Assembly: GCA_025352375.1 (NCBI GenBank)
Contig: JANXTL010000026.1
Span: forward strand, 1-64,000
Source of the DNA: Acetobacteraceae bacterium
GTDB lineage: Bacteria; Pseudomonadota; Alphaproteobacteria; Acetobacterales; Acetobacteraceae
DNA length: 64,000 nucleotides
Direction: 5' to 3'
A program made the translations under genes and the position numbers. The notes beneath the pieces are model-generated. The model was not told the origin of the DNA. It saw nothing but the letters and a program-made list of their open reading frames with translations, and did no database searches. Numbering within the stretch: the first letter of the stretch is position 1; each line of letters begins with the position of its first letter. Positions 56,944-64,000 of this stretch are shown here, piece after piece.

Positions 56944-58350
56944 ATGATCCCATTCGCCAACACCTATGCCCGGCTGCCCGAACGGTTCTACGCGCGGCTC
57001 AATCCCACGCCCGTCGCGCGGCCGCGGTTGATCAAGCTGAACATCGCGTTGGCCGAGCAACTCGGGCTCGATCCGGATGACCTGACGGCTGATGTGCTGG
57101 CCGGCAACCATGTGCCGGAGGGGGCGGAGCCGATGGCGCTCGCCTACGCCGGCCACCAGTTCGGCAATTTCGTGCCGCGGCTCGGCGACGGGCGCGCCAA
57201 TCTGCTGGGGGAGGTCGGCGGCCGCGACATCCAGTTGAAGGGTGCCGGACGCACCCCATTCTCCCGCGGTGGGGACGGGCGCGCGGCCCTCGGACCTGTC
57301 CTGCGCGAATACCTGATCGCTGAGGCAATGCACGCGTTCGGCATCCCCACCACCCGCGCGCTGGCTGCGGTAGCAACCGGAGAGACCGTGGTCCGCGAGA
57401 CCGGCCTGCCCGGCGCCATCGTGACCCGCGTCGCCGCCAGCCATATCCGCGTCGGCACCTTTCAGTATTTCGCCGCGCGGCAGGATACCGACGGGGTGCG
57501 GACGCTCGCCGATTATGCGATGGCGCGGCATTACCCGGGGGTGACGGGATACCGCGCGTTCCTGGAGGCGGTCATCGCCCGCCAGGCCGCGTTGATCGCC
57601 CGCTGGCTGCTGGTGGGATTTATTCATGGGGTGATGAACACCGACAACTGCTCCATCGCCGGGGAGACGATCGACTACGGCCCCTGCGCGTTCATGGACG
57701 CATACGACCCAGCGACGGTGTTCAGCTCCATCGACCAGCAGGGCCGCTACGCCTACGGAAACCAGGCCCGCATCGCGGCGTGGAACCTCGCTCGGTTGGC
57801 GGAGACGCTGCTACCCCTGCTGGACGACGACGATAACAAAGCGGTGGAAATCGCGCAGCAATGCCTGGCGGGCTTCGCCAAGACATTCGAGGCCGCGTAT
57901 TTCGGCGGCCTGCGCCGCAAGATCGGTCTTTCGTCGGTTCGCGACGGCGACGACGCCCTAACCCAGGACCTGCTGAAGGCGATGGCGCAGAACCAAGCCG
58001 ATTTCACCCTGACGTTCCGGGGTCTGGGGGAGGCCGAAACGCGGGACCTGTTCACCGATCCCACGGCCTACGATGCGTGGGAAGCGCGCTGGCGGCAGCG
58101 GTTGGCGTTCGAGGTTGAAACACCGGAGGCTCGGCGAGCAGCGATGCGCGCGGTGAACCCGGCGTTCATTCCGCGCAATCATTTGGTCGAGGCCGCACTG
58201 AACGCGGCGATCGAGCGCGACGATTTCGCGCCGTTCGAGGAACTGCTGGCGGTGGTGACGCAGCCGTTCGACGACCAGTCGGGGTTTGCGCGGTATGCGG
58301 CGCCGCCCACGGCCTCGGAACGGGTGCACCAGACGTTTTGCGGTACTTAA
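56944..58350 (+). CDS. selO: protein adenylyltransferase SelO (YdiU/UPF0061)
   Basis: [82 protein letters not shown]; ends QTFCGT. Confidence 0.96.
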   Translation: MIPFANTYARLPERFYARLNPTPVARPRLIKLNIALAEQLGLDPDDLTADVLAGNHVPEGAEPMALAYAGHQFGNFVPRLGDGRANLLGEVGGRDIQLKGAGRTPFSRGGDGRAALGPVLREYLIAEAMHAFGIPTTRALAAVATGETVVRETGLPGAIVTRVAASHIRVGTFQYFAARQDTDGVRTLADYAMARHYPGVTGYRAFLEAVIARQAALIARWLLVGFIHGVMNTDNCSIAGETIDYGPCAFMDAYDPATVFSSIDQQGRYAYGNQARIAAWNLARLAETLLPLLDDDDNKAVEIAQQCLAGFAKTFEAAYFGGLRRKIGLSSVRDGDDALTQDLLKAMAQNQADFTLTFRGLGEAETRDLFTDPTAYDAWEARWRQRLAFEVETPEARRAAMRAVNPAFIPRNHLVEAALNAAIERDDFAPFEELLAVVTQPFDDQSGFARYAAPPTASERVHQTFCGT

Positions 58351-58659
58351 CGAGCTGCCTCCGAACCGGCCGAAAGATGCCGCATTCCGGGCCGCATCCG
58401 ACGCCATTTCGAAACCGATACATAGGCGCCTTCGATCATCTACCCAAGCACGTCCATGGTCGGGTGGAAACCTCGATCTATGACGACGCCACTGCGGTTG
58501 CCAACGCAATTGATGAAGCGTTCACGGCCTATCATGCCTGGCTGTTCGTTCGAAATCCCGACCGACGATCCCCGTGCCCTATCGTGAGCTGAGATAGTAT
58601 CAGGCGCCGACACGCGTTCCTGGTGGGATGGCCACGACGACGAAGCGCTCCGACTGAGG

Positions 58660-58965
58660 TCATACAAGGTTGATCGCATCCGCCGCGATCCGCGCCCGAA
58701 ACCCCGGCTCGACCGTCGCGAGGTCGACGATGTCCACCTTGTAGGGCAAATCGGACTCCGATAACGCCTCCGCGATCGCCCCGATCGACGCCAATCCGAG
58801 CGGTCGCTCCCATTCCAGCGCCAGATCGAGGTCGGAATAACGCCGCGCCCCCCCATGCGCTCGGGAGCCGAAAACGTAGGCCTTGGCCCCGGCGGGGAGA
58901 TGCTCGCGCAGGATCCTCCGCACGATGGCGGCGTGGTCGTCTTGCAGGTCGAGCATGGCGGTCAC
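58660..58965 (-). CDS. MntA-type minimal nucleotidyltransferase antitoxin (GTG 58965 or ATG 58956)
   Basis: GSRAHGGARRYSDLDL matches GSX10DXD; GTGA overlap with HEPN gene. Confidence 0.9.
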   Translation of the reverse strand: MTAMLDLQDDHAAIVRRILREHLPAGAKAYVFGSRAHGGARRYSDLDLALEWERPLGLASIGAIAEALSESDLPYKVDIVDLATVEPGFRARIAADAINLV

Positions 58966-59402
58966 CCGAGCCGCCGGACCAGCGTGTCCCGCAAATAATC
59001 GGCCTCCGCGAGGAATTCCGGGATCCCCTCGACGACCTCGATTGCGACTTTGGCCGCATAGGTGTGACTGGTGCGGGCCCGCAGGTCGCGGTAATGGCGC
59101 CATTTGGGCCAATCTCCGCGTAACAGGTTTTGCTCGTTCCCCGTGCGGATCAGGTCCTGGAACGGCATCTGGTCGAATTCGTCGGGCGTGGCAGACACCA
59201 TGCGCAGATACCGCCGCAGCATTTTATGGGCGAGTTCGTAGGTAAACTCGAACCGCTGGATCAGGCCGTCGCGGAGTTGTTCGTCCTCCGGTTCGAGACG
59301 ATGGCGTTCATAGCCTTCGCGTAACCGGTCCACAGCACTCGCGAGCGGGCCGACGTCGAGCGATTTGCTCGGTTCACCTGCCAGATGGGGTGATTTTTCC
59401 AC
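58962..59402 (-). CDS. HepT-like HEPN toxin (nucleotidyltransferase substrate-binding, HI0074 family)
   Basis: RARTSHTY matches RX4HXY; adjacent MntA-type gene. Confidence 0.9.
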   Translation of the reverse strand: MEKSPHLAGEPSKSLDVGPLASAVDRLREGYERHRLEPEDEQLRDGLIQRFEFTYELAHKMLRRYLRMVSATPDEFDQMPFQDLIRTGNEQNLLRGDWPKWRHYRDLRARTSHTYAAKVAIEVVEGIPEFLAEADYLRDTLVRRLG

Positions 59403-59405
59403 CGG

Positions 59406-60557
59406 TCATTTCCCCAAATCGACAATAAGGTTTTTTCCAAATTTCAACGCCGTGACGCCGCAAGCCAATTCGATAATAACGGAAATTGAGCGACGACTAT
59501 AATTAGTACCCATCCACAATCCGGATTGCAATCGGATCGCATACTCTTGACAGAAGTCCGGGCGTCCAGGGTACAACTCAGATCGATTGCGTGCTAAATA
59601 GCGCCGGCTTCGCCCGTGCTTTAAGGACATGAAGCGTTCGGCAAATAAGGGGTCGCGTTTGTCGAGCAGATCGAAAAGCTGCCGCAGCACGTCAATGGCC
59701 GTCCTGGATGGATGGAACACTTCGTCCAACCTGAAACCAACGCCGTCGGGGGCCAAAACCGGTTCTGGCTGCTGCGATACGGCCGCTGTCGTGGCGGCAG
59801 GCAACTGAACGGCCGGCGCAATCGCTTCCTGCGCAGGACTTGTCGGCCCGGTCGATCGACCCGGTCGCGGGGGGACGATTTTCAGGGGGCCACGAGCAAC
59901 ATCGCTTTTGAGAAATGCCGAAACCATATCGGGTTCCGGTTTGAATCCGCAGATGCTTTCAACCCTATCCGCGAGAATCTCCAGCAACATCTCGTCCTCT
60001 TCTTCGATCAGCTTGCCCCAGGCCTTTGGCAGCGCGGCGCGCATCTGCCGCTCCCTGGAGACATTCTGGTAATCGTCCCGTGCCGACCGGATCGCTTGCC
60101 CCGTCACGACATCGTCATGCAAGAGATAACGACGCAAACGGAATGCCGATTCCAATATCTCCCGCTCGACAATATCGAGCTTGTAAACGCGTCGTTCGCC
60201 GTAATCGCCCTGTTCGCCAGGAAGGAAGAAGTTCCACTCCCGCCCATCCGTCAGGATCGCCATGGGAACACCGTTATGGAAGGCATATTCGAACAATTGC
60301 CGTTCGGCGCCGTCGCTCTGTCCGATCTGTTTGACCTCGATCAACGCAATCGGCTTGCCGGGGGGATGGCACAGTGCGAAATCGACCCGCTTCCCGCTGA
60401 GCCCGTATTCCGGCCAGACGACCTGTGTGTCGTACGCTGGCCAAGACAACGCATGGAGAAGGCGCAAAACGATACCCTGAGAAACCGCGGCTTCATTGGT
60501 GAACCGCCCCGCGGCAATGCCTTCGCGGATACTTGAGATCTCTTGCTCGATGCCCAT
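59406..60557 (-). CDS. stand-alone type I restriction HSDR_N-like PD-(D/E)XK protein
   Basis: KRVDFALCHPPGKPIALIEVKQIGQSDGAERQLFEYAFHNGVPMAILTDGREWNFF. Confidence 0.87.
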   Translation of the reverse strand: MGIEQEISSIREGIAAGRFTNEAAVSQGIVLRLLHALSWPAYDTQVVWPEYGLSGKRVDFALCHPPGKPIALIEVKQIGQSDGAERQLFEYAFHNGVPMAILTDGREWNFFLPGEQGDYGERRVYKLDIVEREILESAFRLRRYLLHDDVVTGQAIRSARDDYQNVSRERQMRAALPKAWGKLIEEEDEMLLEILADRVESICGFKPEPDMVSAFLKSDVARGPLKIVPPRPGRSTGPTSPAQEAIAPAVQLPAATTAAVSQQPEPVLAPDGVGFRLDEVFHPSRTAIDVLRQLFDLLDKRDPLFAERFMSLKHGRSRRYLARNRSELYPGRPDFCQEYAIRLQSGLWMGTNYSRRSISVIIELACGVTALKFGKNLIVDLGK

Positions 60558-60811
60558 CAGGCCGCCACCGGATGCCGCACTGTCATATCGCCTCGCCCGG
60601 CGAGCAAACCCTCGACCGAGATATCCTCGTTCAGCCTCTCCCAGTGCAAGCCCTGCCCGGTCGCGCCAATCCGGCATTGTTCGCGCTCTGTCGGTGCCGC
60701 GTGAAGCAAACGGGGAAACCACGCGAGGGGAACCCCGACCGTGCGGCCGTCGTTCAGTTCGACCCACATGGTCACATCGTCGAGCCGGACGGACTTAGCC
60801 GAAATGTTCAT
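60557..60811 (-). CDS. DUF2442 domain-containing protein
   Basis: MNISAKSVRLDDVTMWVELNDGRTVGVPLAWFPRLLHAAPTEREQCRIGATGQGLHWERLNEDISVEGLLAG. Confidence 0.92.
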   Translation of the reverse strand: MNISAKSVRLDDVTMWVELNDGRTVGVPLAWFPRLLHAAPTEREQCRIGATGQGLHWERLNEDISVEGLLAGRGDMTVRHPVAA

Positions 60812-61038
60812 GCCATGCCTCCATGATCGCTTGCAGCCGCGCCGTGACGATTCGGACCAGGTCCGCCTGCTCCCGCCGCGTGAAACCAGAACTTTCTGCT
60901 ATCCGGACATCCAGATTCAACCAAAACTTCGCTTCCGCGTCACCGCGGCCCGCATGAACGTGGATCGGTTCGCACGGGTTGCCCTCGTTGGAGAAGAAGA
61001 ATGAAGCGGATGCCGTCATGGCGAAAGACGACTGGCAT
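60795..61038 (-). pseudogene. DUF4160 protein with 1-nt frameshift near codon 13
   Basis: MPVVFRHDGIRF then shifted frame FFFSNEGNPCEPIHVHAGRGDAEAKFWLNLDVRIAESSGFTRREQADLVRIVTARLQAIMEAWHEHFG; removing one base at 61002 restores frame. Confidence 0.82.
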
Positions 61039-61106
61039 GGTGTTTACGTTCCGCCGCTACGGCTTCGGGAGGCGGTCGGCTCAGGGCCGACCATGACGGG
61101 GCAGCC

Positions 61107-62249
61107 CTACTCCGCCGCCAATTTCTCCGCGTCCGCCGCCGCTTTGAACAACGCCGCCTTCGCCTCCACCAACGCCACGATGTGCTCCACCATGGAAGCC
61201 CCGTCGATCGTGTGGTCGGTCTTACCGGCGTTGTAGATCATGTGCCGGCCGTTGCCGCCGCCGGTGACGCCGATGTCGGTCATCAGCGCCTCCCCCGGTC
61301 CGTTCACCACACAGCCGATGATCGACAGGGTCAGCGGGGTTTCGATGTGCGCCAGCCGGTCTTCCAAAGTGCGCACCGTCTCGATCACGTTGTAGCCCTG
61401 CCGCGCGCAAGACGGGCAGGAGATGACCTTGACCCCGCGATGCCGGATGCCGAGCGTCTTGAGCATGTCCCAGCCGACCCGGACCTCTTCTTCGGGTTCG
61501 TCGGACAGCGACACCCGAATTGTGTCGCCGATGCCGGCCCACAACAGGGAACCCAGCCCGATCGAGGACTTCACGGTGCCCATGCGGCGCCCGCCGGCCT
61601 CGGTAATGCCGATATGCAACGGGTGGTCGCACACTTCGGCGAGCTGCTGATAGGCGGCAACCGCCAAAAAGACGTCGGATGCCTTCACGCTGATCTTGAA
61701 GTCGTGGAAGTCGTGCTGTTGCAGGATGTTGGCGTGGTACAGCGCGCTCTCGACCAGGGCTTCCGGGTTGGGTTCGCCGTATTTCTCCAGCAGGTGCTTC
61801 TCCAATGACCCGGCGTTCACCCCGATGCGCATGGAGCAGCCGTAATCCCGAGCGGCCTTGATAACCGCCCGCACGCGATCGTCGGAGCCAATGTTGCCGG
61901 GGTTGATGCGCAGGCAGGCGGCGCCGCTTTGGGCGGCCTCGATGCCGCGCATGTAGTGAAAATGGATGTCCGCGACGATGGGGACGTTCACTTCCTTGAC
62001 GATTTCCTTCAACGCCAAAGCGCTGGGCCGATCCGGGCACGACACGCGCACGATATCCACGCCCGCCAGTTCCGCCCGACGGATCTGGGCGATAGTGCCC
62101 GGAATGTCGGTGGTCAGCGTGTTGGTCATCGTCTGCACGGTAATCGGGGCGCCGTCGCCGACGGGGACCTTCCCAACATAAACGCGGCGCGATTTACGGC
62201 GCTGAATGTCCTGGTAGGGGCGGTAGCTGCTCATTCTGGTACTCCTCAC
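61107..62249 (-). CDS. ispG: flavodoxin-dependent 4-hydroxy-3-methylbut-2-enyl diphosphate synthase
   Basis: [45 protein letters not shown]. Confidence 0.97.
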   Translation of the reverse strand: MRSTRMSSYRPYQDIQRRKSRRVYVGKVPVGDGAPITVQTMTNTLTTDIPGTIAQIRRAELAGVDIVRVSCPDRPSALALKEIVKEVNVPIVADIHFHYMRGIEAAQSGAACLRINPGNIGSDDRVRAVIKAARDYGCSMRIGVNAGSLEKHLLEKYGEPNPEALVESALYHANILQQHDFHDFKISVKASDVFLAVAAYQQLAEVCDHPLHIGITEAGGRRMGTVKSSIGLGSLLWAGIGDTIRVSLSDEPEEEVRVGWDMLKTLGIRHRGVKVISCPSCARQGYNVIETVRTLEDRLAHIETPLTLSIIGCVVNGPGEALMTDIGVTGGGNGRHMIYNAGKTDHTIDGASMVEHIVALVEAKAALFKAAADAEKLAAE

Positions 62250-62304
62250 CGTCGGCCTTAAGCCGCTCGGCCTATCCTAAAACGCCGCAAAACCGGGGGA
62301 ATCG

Positions 62305-63288
62305 CTACTGCGCCGGGCGCGGGGCGGCTACAGTAACTTTGCCGGCCTTTAGCAGATCGTAATCCAGCGGTAAGTCGTGCCGCACCGAACTGGTCCCGCC
62401 AAGATTCCCGATCGCAACACCATCGAGCAGGATTTCCGTGGCGGCGGCCTTGCCGGTGGTCAACAGCAACCCGGGCGTAGGCGGCACCGGCCAGGTATCG
62501 CCCTGGCGCAGCACCTTGTTCAGCAGCACGGTGCCGCTCTTGTCGCGCACTTCCACCCAGGCATCGGCGGTCGCGCGCAACATCACCCGGCCCGCGGAAG
62601 GCGCAGGCGCGGGTGGCGGTGGCGCAACAGCAGGCGGTGGCGGGGCAACAGCGGTCACCGGGACGAGCAATGACGGCGGGACGGAAATCTGACCCGGCAG
62701 CAGACTGATCGGTGCCGCGGCAGCGGAACCCGGCGACAGACTTGCAAAACCTTGCGACGCCTCGGATGGCGCAGCCGGAGGCAAGGCCTGCGCGGCCAAC
62801 GGCGAGAGGCGTTCGGGGATGGTCGCGGCGGTTTCGGCCGGCAGCCGTCCCTCCCCCGACAGCCGATACCAACCGATGTAAGCCCCGACAGCGAGAATCA
62901 ACCCAAGTAGAATGACCGCACCGGTCGGCAGACCGCGCTCCGGCACCGGGGCCGGAAACGACAATTCGGTACGCTTGGATACCGCCGCCGCTTCCGCCTT
63001 GAAGCGACGCAACATTTCGTCTGGATCGAGGCCTAGCACGGTCGCGTAGCTGCGCAGAAAACCAAGCGCAAAGGCATTGCCGGGCAACTGAGACAAGTCG
63101 CCGTCCTCAAGCGCCTCGAGATAGGAACGGCGAATGCGCAGGGTCGCGGACGCATCTTCCAGTGGCCAGCCTAAGCGTTCGCGCGCACTTCGCAGGTCCG
63201 CACCAGCGTTGGGCGCGGCGCTCACCGGGACTTGCTTCGGTAATATGTTCAAACCATCCATGCGCATCGACCCGCGATCCAGCGTCAC
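62305..63288 (-). CDS. rodZ: RodZ-like HTH/DUF4115 protein
   Basis: LRSARERLGWPLEDASATLRIRRSYLEALEDGDLSQLPGNAFALGFLRSYATVLGLD; TM helix; C-terminal DUF4115-like. Confidence 0.87.
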   Translation of the reverse strand: MTLDRGSMRMDGLNILPKQVPVSAAPNAGADLRSARERLGWPLEDASATLRIRRSYLEALEDGDLSQLPGNAFALGFLRSYATVLGLDPDEMLRRFKAEAAAVSKRTELSFPAPVPERGLPTGAVILLGLILAVGAYIGWYRLSGEGRLPAETAATIPERLSPLAAQALPPAAPSEASQGFASLSPGSAAAAPISLLPGQISVPPSLLVPVTAVAPPPPAVAPPPPAPAPSAGRVMLRATADAWVEVRDKSGTVLLNKVLRQGDTWPVPPTPGLLLTTGKAAATEILLDGVAIGNLGGTSSVRHDLPLDYDLLKAGKVTVAAPRPAQ

Positions 63289-63446
63289 GACCGCCTCGTT
63301 TGTTTCTTGCCGGCTCAGAAAAATCGCAAGCCCTTACCCCTAAGGACCGACAAGTCCTTCTAGACCACGAGTCACTCGCTTGCCAACAGCCCAAGAATGC
63401 CGGGGCGAGCTTAAGCCGTCGACTCATAATTATGGATTTTTGACAA

Positions 63447-64000
63447 TTACACTGACAACCCGTGCTCGCGCGCCCAGGACACGATGGGGTCGCGCAGGCT
63501 ACCGGCGCTCATGCCGCCGCGACGAATCGACGCCAGCACGGGGCGGAAGGCGGTCAAATCGACCTCGGCCAGCACGGCCTTCACGGGCAGAATGGCGCTG
63601 GCCGGCATCGATAGCGAGGTGATGCCGAGCGCGGCGAGGGTCATGGCCTCGATTGGGCGGGAGGCGGCTTCCCCGCACACGGATACGGTCACGCCCGTGG
63701 GACGGGCCGCGGTGACCACTTGGTCCAATAAATCCAGTACCGGCTGCGACAGCAGATCGTACCGATCGTATAGCGACGGTGTGCCACGGTCGGCCGCGAA
63801 CATAAACTGCATCAGATCGTTGGTGCCGATGGAAATAAAATCGGCTTCTTTCAGCAGCCCTGGGAGCTGCCACATCAGTGCCGGCACCTCCAGCATGGTG
63901 CCAATCGACAGGCGTTCGGGGCTGGGGCGGACGCGTCGGGCCTCGGCGAGCAGCAGTGTTTTGGCGAGAATGAATTCGGCCACCGTCGCCACCATCGGGA
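63447..64000 (-). CDS. PEP-protein phosphotransferase C-terminal part (PtsP/PtsI-like), truncated by window edge
   Basis: IGTMLEVPALMWQLPGLLKEADFISIGTNDLMQFMFAADRG; SVCGEAASRPIEAMTLAALGITSLSMP. Confidence 0.9.
   Translation of the reverse strand, partial: PMVATVAEFILAKTLLLAEARRVRPSPERLSIGTMLEVPALMWQLPGLLKEADFISIGTNDLMQFMFAADRGTPSLYDRYDLLSQPVLDLLDQVVTAARPTGVTVSVCGEAASRPIEAMTLAALGITSLSMPASAILPVKAVLAEVDLTAFRPVLASIRRGGMSAGSLRDPIVSWAREHGLSV

Noticed and set aside
58351-58655. Short ORFs between selO and the MNT gene (e.g. 58338..58592)
   Set aside because: No recognisable family, frames conflict, probably non-coding or a decayed remnant.

Overview
High-GC alphaproteobacterial chromosomal window (Acetobacteraceae/Rhodospirillales-like by gene content and order; my inference). 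About 60 protein genes are supportable. Core genes: fabD-fabG-acpP-fabF-mltG, dut, ruvC/ruvA, hisS-prfA, ispG, rodZ-like, ptsP-like (partial). Catabolic operons: enoyl-CoA hydratase/MmgE-PrpD, enolase superfamily/2-hydroxyacid dehydrogenase, a branched-chain 2-oxoacid dehydrogenase-type E1a/E1b/E2 plus an amino-acid dehydrogenase, and an AMP-ligase/cyclase/two-thiolase/DUF35 cluster. I saw no rRNA, tRNA or CRISPR. Main accessory signals: (1) a ~114-117 bp MITE/REP-like palindromic element in four copies, bounded by CTAG at 7 of 8 ends, always abutting gene 3' ends and supplying stop codons; (2) several toxin-antitoxin-like modules in which the putative toxin carries one apparent inactivating lesion and the partner is intact: a RelE/HigB-type toxin with an in-frame amber, an unannotated colicin E3-type RNase domain with an in-frame amber, and a DUF4160 gene with a 1-nt frameshift; (3) a compact accessory operon DUF4160(frameshifted)-DUF2442-HSDR_N-type nuclease-HepT-MntA; (4) an AAA ATPase plus partner gene pair interrupted by a repeat copy; (5) a GH19 hydrolase overlapping an exported partner (effector/immunity-like); (6) a possible single-haem cytochrome-porin fusion next to an orphan sensor kinase and a cytochrome c. 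All calls come from reading the sequence; no database searches were run.
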